Assembly: GCA_050952725.1 (NCBI GenBank)
Contig: JBMNLN010000001.1
Location: 434,001-498,000, forward strand
Source of the DNA: JAQWCH01 sp050952725
Lineage (GTDB): Bacteria; Bacillota_I; Bacilli_A; RFN20; CAG-826
Length of the DNA stretch: 64,000 bases
Reading direction: 5' to 3'
A program made the translations under genes and the position numbers. Below, piece by piece: positions 17,397 to 25,713 of the stretch. Under the pieces are notes generated by a model, which saw only the letters and a program-made list of their open reading frames with translations, was not told where the DNA came from and searched no databases. Numbering within the stretch: the first letter of the stretch is position 1; each line of letters starts with the position of its first letter.

Positions 17397-18878
17397 ATGA
17401 AATACATCGGCTTAGATATTGGGACCTCGATGGTTAAAGGACAATTACTCGATAGTGACGGAAGCGTTTTGCACACTTGTGAATTTGAATCACCGACTTA
17501 CGCTCAGGACGGAGTTTTTTATTTACGGGCTCAGGAATTAAAGCAAATTATCTTTGCTATTATCAAAGAGTTAGCCAAAAAAGCTAACGGAAAAATCAAA
17601 GCTATCTGTCCTTCTTCCTTAGGCGAATCTTTTGTGCTCATCGATAAAAAAGGTGAACCAATCAATGATTTTATTCTTTTCGTCAGCAATTTAGGCGAAG
17701 AGGAAAAAGATGAATTATTGCAGAAGATTGATCCTATTACCGTTGCCCGAATTACTGGCGCATATCCGAATAAAATGTTTTCTTTTTCCAAATTAATGTG
17801 GATGAAGAAGGAATGGCAAGAAAAATATAGTAAAGCCGATAAACTCCTTTTAGTGACGGGTTTTGTCGCGTATTTATTAACTGGAGCTAAGGTTAGTGAT
17901 TATTCCCTCGCCGCCCGGACAATGCTTTTCGATCTTAAAGAAAAGCGGTGGTCCCAAGAACTAATCGCCTTATGCGGCCTCCAAGAATCTTTATTTCCTC
18001 GCTTAGTCAAGGCTGATGAAGTAGTAGGCACCGTTCAAGAAGAGATTGCCGTTGAACTTGGTCTTAATCAAGACTGCCAAGTTCTGGCTGGGGGGCATGA
18101 TCAATTTATGGCGGCGATTGGTGCGGGTTTAATCAAGCCAGGAATGGCTAATGATGGAACGGGGACTTCTCAATGTGTGACCACAATTTTTAAAGCAATC
18201 CCCCAAGATGAAAGATTCTACGAAAACAATTTCTGTGTCATTCCTTATATTATCGAAGGAACTTACATCACCTATGCCTTTTTAAACACAGGTGGAGCCT
18301 TGCTTAAATGGCATCGCGATCATCTTTCTCCTTTGGAAAAAGAACAATTAAAAGAAGATTATTATTCTTTCTACTCTGGACGTGATATTCAACTTCCCAC
18401 CTCATTGTTAATCCTTCCTCATTTTGCCGGAAGCGGCACCCCACATGTTTGTGGTGAGGATGTTGGGGCAATAATTGGTCTCACCAAAGAAACCACCAAA
18501 GAGGAAATCTATTTTGCCTTGATGGAAGCAGCCACATATGAGATGAAAGCCAATTTTGATTTGCTCAAAAATTCCGGAGTTAAGATTTCAGAATTAAGCG
18601 CTACTGGTGGGGGAAGCAAATCGCCGAGTTGGCTGAAGATTAAAGCGAATATCTATAATCAAAAAGTCAAAACTTTAACTACGCCCGAAGGAGGGATATA
18701 TGGGTGTTTTCTGCTCATGAAACATCACGATAGTCGCCTCTCCTACGAAGTTTTGATGGAAAAATATATCAAAACTGGAAAAGTTTATAAACCAAACAAA
18801 GAGCTAGTTGCTAAATATAAACAACAGTATCGAAAATACAAAAAAATCGATCCGTTAGTTAGAAAAATTTGGAGGTAA
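17397..18878 (+). CDS. FGGY-family carbohydrate kinase (xylulokinase-like)
   Basis: Cytoplasmic ATP-dependent sugar kinase (493 aa, the usual size of the family). It shows the N-terminal phosphate-binding loop YIGLDIGTSMVKG, the middle block GGHDQFMAAIGAGLIKPGM followed by NDGTGTSQ, and the C-terminal adenosine-binding block SATGGGSKSPSWLKIKANIY. FGGY kinases phosphorylate ketoses or polyols such as xylulose, ribulose, gluconate or glycerol. The neighbouring aldolase favours a ketose whose phosphate is cleaved next, but the exact substrate cannot be settled. The GGAGG ribosome site lies 12 bases from the ATG, a slightly long spacing. It is the first gene of a three-gene operon. Confidence 0.9.
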   Translation: MKYIGLDIGTSMVKGQLLDSDGSVLHTCEFESPTYAQDGVFYLRAQELKQIIFAIIKELAKKANGKIKAICPSSLGESFVLIDKKGEPINDFILFVSNLGEEEKDELLQKIDPITVARITGAYPNKMFSFSKLMWMKKEWQEKYSKADKLLLVTGFVAYLLTGAKVSDYSLAARTMLFDLKEKRWSQELIALCGLQESLFPRLVKADEVVGTVQEEIAVELGLNQDCQVLAGGHDQFMAAIGAGLIKPGMANDGTGTSQCVTTIFKAIPQDERFYENNFCVIPYIIEGTYITYAFLNTGGALLKWHRDHLSPLEKEQLKEDYYSFYSGRDIQLPTSLLILPHFAGSGTPHVCGEDVGAIIGLTKETTKEEIYFALMEAATYEMKANFDLLKNSGVKISELSATGGGSKSPSWLKIKANIYNQKVKTLTTPEGGIYGCFLLMKHHDSRLSYEVLMEKYIKTGKVYKPNKELVAKYKQQYRKYKKIDPLVRKIWR

Positions 18879-18882
18879 GGAG

Positions 18883-19734
18883 ATGCTGGTTAATTTAAAA
18901 GAGGTCTTAGCTGAAGGGCGAAAAAGAGGGGTGGCTGTTCCTTCGATTAACACCCCGAATTTAGAATCGATTCTCGCGGCGATTCAAGAGGCGGAAGCCC
19001 AGAATATTCCGCTAATTATCGCTCATGCTGAATTACATGAAAGTGTGATTAGCATGGATGTAATCGGTCCGGTGATGCTTCTTTTTGCGCAAAGAGCCAA
19101 AGTTCCCGTTTGTGTCCATCTCGATCATGGGGAATCCTTTGCGGCGTGTAAACGGGCGATTGATCTAGGTTTTACCGGGGTGATGATCGATGCTTCAACT
19201 CTTCCTTATGAGGAGAATATCAAGGTGACCAAAAAAGTTGTTGAATACGCCCATCAACGCGGTGTTGGGGTCGAAGCTGAACTGGGTTGTTTGCCCAATC
19301 GCGAAACTGGGGGCGAAACTGTAGGCGATCCCAAACTTCTATATACGGAACCGCACTTGGTTCCCGATTTTGTTAAAAGAACGGGGGTAGATGCGCTGGC
19401 GATTGCTTTTGGTACCGCCCATGGAATCTATAAAGTTAAACCCGTTTTATCGATTGATGTCATCCGCGCAGTGCGCCAAGTAAGCGATATCTATCTGGTG
19501 ATGCATGGAGGGAGCGGGTTGTCTCCCGATGATTACCGCGGGGTAATCGCAGCGGGAATTGACAAGATTAATTACTATACCTATATGGCTTATGCGGGGT
19601 ATGATGCGGCTAAAAAACTTATTGAAAAAGAGCCGACTGGCTTTTATCACGATCTTTGCACCGTCGCAACTCAAGCTCAACAAAAGCGATTGAAAGAAAT
19701 GTTTACTCTTTTTGCGGAGGGACGTCATGAATAA
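18883..19734 (+). CDS. Class II ketose-bisphosphate aldolase (GatY/KbaY/FbaA-like)
   Basis: Zinc-dependent aldolase of 283 aa that splits a ketose 1,6-bisphosphate or related sugar phosphate into DHAP and an aldehyde. The metal ligands are visible as His82 in HLDHGES, His180 in FGTAHG and His208 in MHGGSG, with catalytic Asp81 before the first. This spacing matches the tagatose-bisphosphate aldolases GatY and KbaY. The glycine-rich phosphate loop GGSGLS and NYYTYMAYAG near the end support the fold. GGAGG sits 7 bases before the ATG and the gene is 4 bp from the kinase. Kinase then aldolase suggests a short route from an imported sugar to triose phosphates. Fructose, tagatose and deoxy-ketose substrates are all possible. 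Confidence 0.9.
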   Translation: MLVNLKEVLAEGRKRGVAVPSINTPNLESILAAIQEAEAQNIPLIIAHAELHESVISMDVIGPVMLLFAQRAKVPVCVHLDHGESFAACKRAIDLGFTGVMIDASTLPYEENIKVTKKVVEYAHQRGVGVEAELGCLPNRETGGETVGDPKLLYTEPHLVPDFVKRTGVDALAIAFGTAHGIYKVKPVLSIDVIRAVRQVSDIYLVMHGGSGLSPDDYRGVIAAGIDKINYYTYMAYAGYDAAKKLIEKEPTGFYHDLCTVATQAQQKRLKEMFTLFAEGRHE

Positions 19735-20674
19735 AGATTATTTCTCTCACCTTCGAGATGCAATTGGGGCGACAAGGCTCACTTTTCAAGAGGGCAAAGC
19801 CAAAGGTATGGAGGTGATCATCGCCCATAATGGTGTTTTGACAATGTATATCTTGCCAGAACGCGGCATGGATCTTTATCGCCTGGAATATAAGGGGGAA
19901 AACGTCGCTTATATCAGTCCCAATGGTCCAGTAAGCCCCTTTTATTTAGGGAGTGAAGGAAACCCTTTCGCTGCGACTTTTATCGGCGGTTTTCTTTTAA
20001 CTTGTGGTTTGGATAATGTGATGGGACCAGAAGAGAAAAACGGAAAAACATTAGTGCAGCACGGATCATATACCTATATCCCAGCTCGCGATCTAAAAAT
20101 TGACACTATCGAAGAAGATGAAATACGTTTGGAAATCAGCGGGAAAATGGAGATGACTGCCATTTTTGGCACAAGAATCACTCTCAAGAGAACGATTATC
20201 TTAAACTATGGTGAACCCACATTTACTTTAAGAGATGAGATTAGTAACGAAGGCGATCAAGAGGATGAATACATGGTGATGTATCATCATAATTTAGGCT
20301 ACCCCCTCTTTAATGAAAGAAGTGTTCTCAAAGTAGATAATCATAAAATAAGCAAAATTAGCGATAATGCAATAATCGATCAATTTGATGTGTTTGATTT
20401 GCCTAAGCGCAACATCGAAGAAGAAGTCTTTCTCCATTCAATTAATAAAGGAGAGAAAGAACACGTCTCATTAGAAAACGAAAATTATCGATTAACAATT
20501 GCCTGGAACCAAAAACATCTTCCCTACATGGTGCAATGGAAATGTCTGCAAAAAAACAATTATGTTCTGGGATTAGAGCCAGCGATGTCCCCTTATCCGC
20601 AGAAAAAATATCGTCAAATAAAACCAGAAGAAAAACACGAATATCAATTAAAATACCAATTTACTGATAAATAA
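19727..20674 (+). CDS. DUF4432 family, aldose-1-epimerase-like protein
   Basis: A 315-residue cytoplasmic protein with the galactose-mutarotase-like beta-sandwich pattern of the DUF4432 group: LPERGMDLYRLEYKG, SPNGPVSPFYL, GGFLLTCGLDNVMGP, HGSYTYIPA and MVMYHHNLGYPLF. The conserved His and Asp/Glu positions suggest sugar binding or anomer or epimer interconversion. The biochemical role of the family is poorly defined. An upstream TTG (19712) is in frame, but the ATG at 19727 lies 6 bases after GGAGG. It overlaps the end of the aldolase gene by 8 bp, so the two are probably translated together. It would prepare the sugar for the kinase in the same operon. Confidence 0.85.
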   Translation: MNKDYFSHLRDAIGATRLTFQEGKAKGMEVIIAHNGVLTMYILPERGMDLYRLEYKGENVAYISPNGPVSPFYLGSEGNPFAATFIGGFLLTCGLDNVMGPEEKNGKTLVQHGSYTYIPARDLKIDTIEEDEIRLEISGKMEMTAIFGTRITLKRTIILNYGEPTFTLRDEISNEGDQEDEYMVMYHHNLGYPLFNERSVLKVDNHKISKISDNAIIDQFDVFDLPKRNIEEEVFLHSINKGEKEHVSLENENYRLTIAWNQKHLPYMVQWKCLQKNNYVLGLEPAMSPYPQKKYRQIKPEEKHEYQLKYQFTDK

Positions 20675-20702
20675 GACATCTAATCAAAAAATAAAAACAT
20701 CA

Positions 20703-20763
20703 CCGCGAAGCATTGACAATCCGCTCTTTTTTGCGAGTAATCAAATTGTCAATTATCGCGCGG
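20703..20763. promoter_or_regulatory. Imperfect long inverted repeat after the catabolic operon
   Basis: The arms CCGCGAAGCATTGACAAT (20703-20720) and ATTGTCAATTATCGCGCGG (20745-20763) pair over a perfect 9-base core ATTGACAAT/ATTGTCAAT plus a CCGCG end, around a 24-base loop. It lies 29 bp after the DUF4432 stop and 170 bp before the nuclease gene. There is no U-run, so it is either a poor terminator or a regulator site. The rest of the 259-bp gap shows nothing I can assign. Confidence 0.45.
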
Positions 20764-20933
20764 TTACTTTTGATGAAAAAGTTTTTTAAGGAACACTTAA
20801 TTTAAAAAACAAACTATTTGTTTTTGAAAAACAAAGATAATCGAATGAATAAGAATAACTGACATTAGTTATCACAATTGCAGTTAAGCAACTTTTTCTG
20901 GATCAGAAGATCTTGAGCTGCTAATCTAATAGT

Positions 20934-22163
20934 ATGCTAAAAGAATTATTTGGATTTGTATTAAATAATTACATTAATGAGTACAAAAAAGCGGAAAAAT
21001 CCGACCCGAACTACAATGTTTTAATGCAGCAAATTCCCGCAGCGCTTAACGCACTTTTTCCAATGCGCAAGGATTTGCTCATCTCGGGATCTTGTGGGAT
21101 TGGACAAAAAACCGACTACCCGTGGGTGGCGATTTTTAATCGTAACCTTACCACCACGGCCCAAAGAGGGCTATATATGGTTTATTTGTTTAAAAAAGAT
21201 ATGTCAGGCTTTTATTTATCTTTGCATCAAGGGATTACTTATTTTGAAAAGCGCTTTAAACGTAAAAGATATCAATATGCAAGAAAAGTCGCCGATTATT
21301 TCCGTAGTGAAATCGGAGATGAATATTTCGATCGCGGTGAGATTGATTTACTCGCTTCATCAGCGTCGCTTGGTCGGGGATATCAAGAAACGAATATTCT
21401 TTCGAAATACTACGCGAAAGATTCATTCACTAGTGAAGAAATAGAGAAAGATCTATTGAAAATGCTTGCCATTTACGATGAGTTGGTCGGAGTTCTCGGT
21501 GAAGATAACTACGATTATAATAACGCGATTAATAAGATTGTCTTTGATGTTCAAGACGCCTTTGAAGATGCAGTTTCAGGGATTGATAATATCAAAAAAG
21601 CAATTAGTTCCCCGAAAGATGTCAATGTTATTCGAACACTCCGATATATTGAGCCGCAAGAGAAGAGAACGAAAAAGTACTCCAAGATTAGAAGCACGGG
21701 TTCGGTAAGAAAAATCGACTATATTGAGAAAGCGAAAACCGATGCCGAAGTTGGACTATTGGGGGAGATGCTCGCTCTTTCTTATGAACGGGAAAGGTTG
21801 ATTAGGGAAGGTCACAGCGATTTAGCGGATAAAGTTCGTCATGTCGCCTCGGTTTCGGATGCCTTTGGTTACGATATCATCTCCTATCAATTAATCGGTT
21901 TAGAAATGAAAGAAGTTTATATCGAAGTTAAAACGACAACCAACAAGTTGGATGTCGATTTTCCGGTGAGCAAAAATGAAGTTTTAACCTCGAACGAGAA
22001 GAAAGATCGTTATTGTATCTTTAGAATTTATGATGCGAAAAGCGTGACTCCTTTGTTTTATAAAGTATTTGGCAAAATTGAAGAACACTTTGAATTAGAC
22101 CCCGTATCTTATATGGCTAGATATGTTGGTAAAAGACAAACAATTAAGCAAATACCGCTATAA
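20934..22163 (+). CDS. Putative modification-dependent nuclease: McrB N-terminal-like domain fused to DUF3883
   Basis: A 409-residue soluble protein. Residues about 1-190 resemble the MrcB_N/DUF3578 domain, the modified-DNA reader of McrB-like restriction proteins (SGSCGIGQKTDYPWVAIF, then YMVYLFKKDMSGFYLSLHQG). Residues about 275-400 are a DUF3883 domain of PD-(D/E)xK nuclease type: AEVGLLGEMLALSYERERL, ADKVRHVASVSDAFGYDIIS with Asp314, and IEVKTT with Glu331 and Lys333. There is no AAA+ GTPase domain. By analogy it may recognise modified foreign DNA and cut it as a single-protein type IV-like defence. That is inference. No clear ribosome site precedes the ATG. The neighbours are sugar genes, so it looks like a lone insertion. 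Confidence 0.8.
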   Translation: MLKELFGFVLNNYINEYKKAEKSDPNYNVLMQQIPAALNALFPMRKDLLISGSCGIGQKTDYPWVAIFNRNLTTTAQRGLYMVYLFKKDMSGFYLSLHQGITYFEKRFKRKRYQYARKVADYFRSEIGDEYFDRGEIDLLASSASLGRGYQETNILSKYYAKDSFTSEEIEKDLLKMLAIYDELVGVLGEDNYDYNNAINKIVFDVQDAFEDAVSGIDNIKKAISSPKDVNVIRTLRYIEPQEKRTKKYSKIRSTGSVRKIDYIEKAKTDAEVGLLGEMLALSYERERLIREGHSDLADKVRHVASVSDAFGYDIISYQLIGLEMKEVYIEVKTTTNKLDVDFPVSKNEVLTSNEKKDRYCIFRIYDAKSVTPLFYKVFGKIEEHFELDPVSYMARYVGKRQTIKQIPL

Positions 22164-22177
22164 AACGATGTTGAAGA

Positions 22178-22687
22178 TTAACGATGATTAAAATCAATAA
22201 ATTTATTTCGGACGTGAAAGTTATCGCATAAGGTCGGTTCAAGGGCGAGTAAAATGTAATTGGATTTTATCCCCTTGGTTTCAATTCGATAAACATTGTG
22301 TTTTATATTTTGATAATCAGCGAAAGCAGTTAGATCGATTCTAATTTCAACTTCGTAGTCGTCACCTTCAATTTTGCTTTTGGCAAAGAAAAAGTCTTTT
22401 TTGATAAACTCAAGGTGGTCATGGTATTTTTTTGCAACAAAAGTCGCACCATTAGGGGCGACTTCAAATTCATAATAGAAGTCTGGATCGCCAAGGTCGA
22501 GAAAAACTTCAACCACATCACCGCGATATAATTCATCGTTATCAATCTCGGAATAACTATTGAGGGAAGAATCAAAGGCTTTAATTTTATAAATTAAAAC
22601 ATCAGCTTCTCTTCGAAAGGAAACCAGCGTTTTAACTTGAGGTTCTCCCCCAGTGCGACTATCTTGAAGAAGCTTCATATGAATCAT
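22178..22687 (-). CDS. Small CBM9-like (DOMON-type) carbohydrate-binding protein without signal peptide
   Basis: A 169-residue protein whose central pattern RGDVVEVFLDLGDPDFYYEF, followed by EVAPNGATFVAK, is typical of the CBM9-like beta-sandwich that closes many glycan-binding proteins. Here the domain stands alone, with no signal peptide or lipobox, so it would be cytoplasmic unless exported in an unusual way. No Shine-Dalgarno sequence is seen before either in-frame ATG (22687 or 22678). It is convergent with the nuclease gene, ending 14 bp from its stop. It could bind imported oligosaccharide or be a leftover module of a larger protein. Confidence 0.7.
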   Translation of the reverse strand: MIHMKLLQDSRTGGEPQVKTLVSFRREADVLIYKIKAFDSSLNSYSEIDNDELYRGDVVEVFLDLGDPDFYYEFEVAPNGATFVAKKYHDHLEFIKKDFFFAKSKIEGDDYEVEIRIDLTAFADYQNIKHNVYRIETKGIKSNYILLALEPTLCDNFHVRNKFIDFNHR

Positions 22688-22866
22688 ATTAGAGGAATTT
22701 GCGAAGAGATAGAAGATTTTTGAAAAGGTTTTAAATGTTTAATAAGTTTTTATTCCGCATTCCTTTTGATCACGATTGCGGTAATAATGTCTTAGTTTAT
22801 AAATTATGACATATAGATTATTTCTCAGAGATGCAATTGGAGCGGCTTTTCTTTTTGCAAATGCCT

Positions 22867-22872
22867 TATAAT
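22867..22872 (+). promoter_or_regulatory. Candidate -10 element (TATAAT) before the glucokinase operon
   Basis: An exact TATAAT lies 20 bp upstream of the first ATG of the operon at 22892, with a GAGGT ribosome site between. No convincing -35 box is found 16-18 bases upstream (GGCTTT at the expected place), so the promoter may need an activator. The remaining divergent gap (22688-22866) is AT-rich and includes a CCGCAT...TGCGG hairpin near 22755-22783 of unknown meaning. Confidence 0.45.
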
Positions 22873-22891
22873 ATTAAGCGAGGTAATTGAT

Positions 22892-23149
22892 ATGAAAAAA
22901 ATCGTGCTATTAGGCGATTCAATCCGCATGATTGGCTATGGAACGATAATCCAAGAATATCTTCCAAAAGACCTTGAAGTTTGGCAAGAATATGAAAAAA
23001 TAGTCTCCAAAGAAGATGACAATGTCCGCATTGAGATGCTTGAAAGATTCGCCTTTTATGAACGCGCTAAAAAGGCTTATGTGGTAATTGCTACGGGTGA
23101 AGAGAGAACTTATACAAACATCGTCTTAAAGAAAGGTGTGATTAAATAA
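22892..23149 (+). CDS. Short SGNH-hydrolase-like remnant, 85 residues
   Basis: The first 20 residues (MKKIVLLGDSIRMIGYGTII) match block I of SGNH/GDSL hydrolases, with the nucleophile serine in GDSIR. The protein stops after 85 residues, against about 200 for the family, and blocks III (GxND) and V (DxxH) are absent. The last part (ERTYTNIVLKKGVIK) looks like the end of a similar protein, so an internal deletion of a full SGNH gene is likely. The open frame has a GAGGT ribosome site and is 1 bp from the glucokinase gene, so it may still be translated as a leader gene. Two full SGNH hydrolases lie at 25033-26322. Confidence 0.6.
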   Translation: MKKIVLLGDSIRMIGYGTIIQEYLPKDLEVWQEYEKIVSKEDDNVRIEMLERFAFYERAKKAYVVIATGEERTYTNIVLKKGVIK

Positions 23150-23150
23150 A

Positions 23151-24107
23151 ATGATTGCGATTGGCATTGATATCGGTGGCACCTCGATTAAAGGGGCGGC
23201 GATTACAGAGAAAGGAAAAGTATTAGAAGTTTTTTCCTTACCCGTTATCGCTGGTGATAGCCAAGAAACAACAATTAACAATTTAATTGCCACGGTGAAA
23301 AAATACATCGTAGAACAAGGGTTCAAGCAAGAAGAAATCCTCGGAATTGGCTTGGGTGTTCCTGGAAGTATCGATTCAGTGCGCGGCTATTGCGATTATT
23401 CCAATAATTTAAAATGGTCCAATCTTCCGATTGTGAAGATGTTTGAAAAAGAATTTGCTTTGCCGATTAAAATTACCAATGATGCCAATGCGGCTGCCTT
23501 AGGTGAAGCGAAATTTGGTGCAGGCAGAAAATTTAAAAACATGATTCTTCTCACCTTGGGCACCGGTGTCGGCGGCGGGATTATCATCGATGGTAAACTC
23601 TATGAAGGAAACGCGGGGAAAGGGGCCGAATTAGGCCACACTGTCACCAAAATGAATGGGAGAAAATGCACTTGTGGTCGCAAAGGTTGCTTAGAAGCAT
23701 ATGCTTCGGCGACTGGATTGATTTTTGATACTAAACAAGCAATGAAAAAAGATAACAAATCTTTAATGTGGAAAATAAGTAAAGAACTCGGCATCATCGA
23801 TGCTCGCGTGGCCTTTGAGGCGGCAAAACAAGGCGATCAAACCGCACAAAAGGTCGTGGATAATTACATTATGTATTTAGGAGAAGGGCTATTGAACTTC
23901 TTTAATATTTTCCGTCCTGAGGCCGTGGTACTCTCGGGAGGAATTGCAAATCAAGGCGAATATCTCTTCGGTCGCTTAGATGCGTATTGCCAAGAAAGAA
24001 AATACGGCTTTGAATGTACGCCTGCAGTTAAAATTCTCGGTTCAGAATTAGGCTATGATTCAGGCAAGATTGGGGCAGCAGCCTTGTTTTTCCAAGGAGA
24101 TTTTTAA
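23151..24107 (+). CDS. glcK: ROK-family glucokinase
   Basis: Cytoplasmic sugar kinase of 318 aa. The ATP-binding loop AIGIDIGGTSIKGA is at the N-terminus. NDANAAALGEA and the gly-rich TLGTGVGGGIIIDGKL follow. The ROK zinc motif is complete: ELGH, then CTCGRKGCLEAYAS. The ROK repressor DNA-binding domain is absent, so it is an enzyme that phosphorylates glucose or a related hexose. The ATG comes 1 base after the stop of the SGNH remnant, and its stop overlaps the ATG of manA. Together with the isomerase it would bring hexoses released from oligosaccharides into glycolysis. Confidence 0.92.
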   Translation: MIAIGIDIGGTSIKGAAITEKGKVLEVFSLPVIAGDSQETTINNLIATVKKYIVEQGFKQEEILGIGLGVPGSIDSVRGYCDYSNNLKWSNLPIVKMFEKEFALPIKITNDANAAALGEAKFGAGRKFKNMILLTLGTGVGGGIIIDGKLYEGNAGKGAELGHTVTKMNGRKCTCGRKGCLEAYASATGLIFDTKQAMKKDNKSLMWKISKELGIIDARVAFEAAKQGDQTAQKVVDNYIMYLGEGLLNFFNIFRPEAVVLSGGIANQGEYLFGRLDAYCQERKYGFECTPAVKILGSELGYDSGKIGAAALFFQGDF

Positions 24108-25021
24108 TGAAATTAATCAAACTCACACCCGCGGTTAAATCTTATCTTTGGGGAGGGGACTTCTTTCAAAAATACGGCAAATTTCCAGAGACGAAGATTA
24201 TTTCTGAACTTTGGGAATTATCAGTTCGCCCCGGAAACTCATCGCTGATCGCCTCAGGCGCATTTAGAGGAAAACCACTCGCGGAAGTTTTAACCACAAA
24301 AGAAGTCGGTCGAGCGTCTGAACGCTTTCCTTTTTTTCCAATCCTGATTAAATTAATTGACGCCAAAGAGAATTTATCCGTCCAAGTTCATCCAAATGAT
24401 GAATATGCGCTCAAACATGAAAACTCTTTTGGCAAATCAGAAATGTGGTATATTATCTCGGCCGACGAAGGTGCAGGACTTTATGTTGGCTTTAATGATG
24501 ATTACGCCCCAAAAGAAATTGAAGAACATTTAAACAAAGGGACCATTCTTCAAACTCTAAATTTCTTCAAAGTAAAACCAGGCGATTGTTTTATTATTAA
24601 TCCTGGAACGATTCATGCGATTGGCCAAGGAGTGCGCTTGCTGGAAATTCAACAAAATTCCGACTTGACCTATCGCCTTTATGATTATAATCGCACAGAA
24701 AAAGATGGTAAACCACGAGAACTTCATATTCAAAAAGCACTCAAAGTCTTAAATTATTCTAAGTATGTCCATCATAAAACTTCAAGTTCCGTTCTTGCGG
24801 ATAATCAATATTTCACGGTGGAACATCACCCAATTAAACAAGAATTAATCATTAATAAATCGAATTCTTTTGTTGCTTTCACTTTTCTATCAGGAGAAGG
24901 AAAAGTTGACGACTTGGAATATCGTTCATTTGATACATTCTTTTTACCAGCGGGCCAAACTTGCAAAATTAATGGTCATGGCGAGATAATCATGACTTAT
25001 ATTACTGACGATAAAAAATAA
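24107..25021 (+). CDS. manA: Type I mannose-6-phosphate isomerase
   Basis: Zinc-dependent isomerase (304 aa) converting mannose 6-phosphate and fructose 6-phosphate. It has the short Firmicute-type length. Visible family blocks are KSYLWGG at the N-terminus, VQVHPNDEYA with a metal-binding Gln and His, KSEMWYII with the metal-binding Glu, and NPGTIHAIGQGVRLLEIQQN with the third His and the substrate-binding Arg. Its ATG overlaps the glucokinase stop (TAATG), so the two are coupled. It is the last gene of the operon, ending in the terminator at 25021-25050. Mannose from a mannose-containing glycan is the probable source. Confidence 0.92.
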   Translation: MKLIKLTPAVKSYLWGGDFFQKYGKFPETKIISELWELSVRPGNSSLIASGAFRGKPLAEVLTTKEVGRASERFPFFPILIKLIDAKENLSVQVHPNDEYALKHENSFGKSEMWYIISADEGAGLYVGFNDDYAPKEIEEHLNKGTILQTLNFFKVKPGDCFIINPGTIHAIGQGVRLLEIQQNSDLTYRLYDYNRTEKDGKPRELHIQKALKVLNYSKYVHHKTSSSVLADNQYFTVEHHPIKQELIINKSNSFVAFTFLSGEGKVDDLEYRSFDTFFLPAGQTCKINGHGEIIMTYITDDKK

Positions 25022-25050
25022 AAAAGGCTCCATTATTTGAAGCCTTTTTT
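25021..25050. terminator. Bidirectional intrinsic terminator between convergent operons
   Basis: A 9-bp stem (AAAAAGGCT at 25021-25029 with AGCCTTTTT at 25041-25049) closes an 11-base loop. It gives U-rich ends on both strands and overlaps the stop codon of the minus-strand SGNH gene. It ends manA from the left and the SGNH pair from the right. Confidence 0.88.
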
Positions 25051-25680
25051 GGTAAGATAAGCGATTAGTTCATCAGCGATGACTTGATGGCCTTTATCGT
25101 TAGGATGAAGACCATCATGAAAGAATTCACTTGGTTGCTGGGTATCGGGCATGGGAATTCCTTCAATTACGAGATAATCAATTCCATAATGTCCACAGAC
25201 TTGTTTGATGGCCTGGCGATATTCTTTTAAGCGAGGTACCGTGCGGTTAAGAGGATGGTGATCACTTTTGGGATTATTTTCGTTATAGCGATACAGCGGT
25301 AAGATAAAGCAAATTTTTTCTTTGGGAAGCTTACCGACAATCAACAGATAATCGATAAGTTGTTTAAGCGCTCCATAAAAAGTGTAAGGAGTAACATCAC
25401 CAAACTTTCCTAAAGGGGCATCACCATGTCCCCAGTCATTGGTGCCTCCAAACACAAAAAGCATGTCGCAAGTATAGTCAATCCATCGCGCTCTTAAAAT
25501 AAAATCTTCATCAGGATTAGTGGGAACATGAACCCTTTGACGGGCAATCCGCGTACCCGAAACCCCATAATTTAATTCTTTAGCATTGAAATGTTTACAA
25601 ACTAATTCGGGATATCTTTTGTTGTTGATTTTAAAAACTAAATTATCAGTAATTGAGTCGCCTAAGAATACTATTTTCAT
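25033..25680 (-). CDS. SGNH/GDSL-family hydrolase
   Basis: A 215-residue cytoplasmic esterase. Block I is MKIVFLGDSITDN with nucleophile Ser9, block III is VFGGTNDWGHG, and block V is DGLHPNDKGHQVIADELI with the catalytic Asp-x-x-His. This complete set is typical of acetylesterases that act on sugar esters (acetylxylan or rhamnogalacturonan type). With no signal peptide it would deacetylate imported oligosaccharides. AAAGAAAGG precedes the ATG. It is the last gene of the minus-strand run and its stop lies inside a terminator stem. Confidence 0.88.
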   Translation of the reverse strand: MKIVFLGDSITDNLVFKINNKRYPELVCKHFNAKELNYGVSGTRIARQRVHVPTNPDEDFILRARWIDYTCDMLFVFGGTNDWGHGDAPLGKFGDVTPYTFYGALKQLIDYLLIVGKLPKEKICFILPLYRYNENNPKSDHHPLNRTVPRLKEYRQAIKQVCGHYGIDYLVIEGIPMPDTQQPSEFFHDGLHPNDKGHQVIADELIAYLTKKGFK

Positions 25681-25713
25681 GATTTACCTTTCTTTCCATG
25701 TATCAATGCTTAT

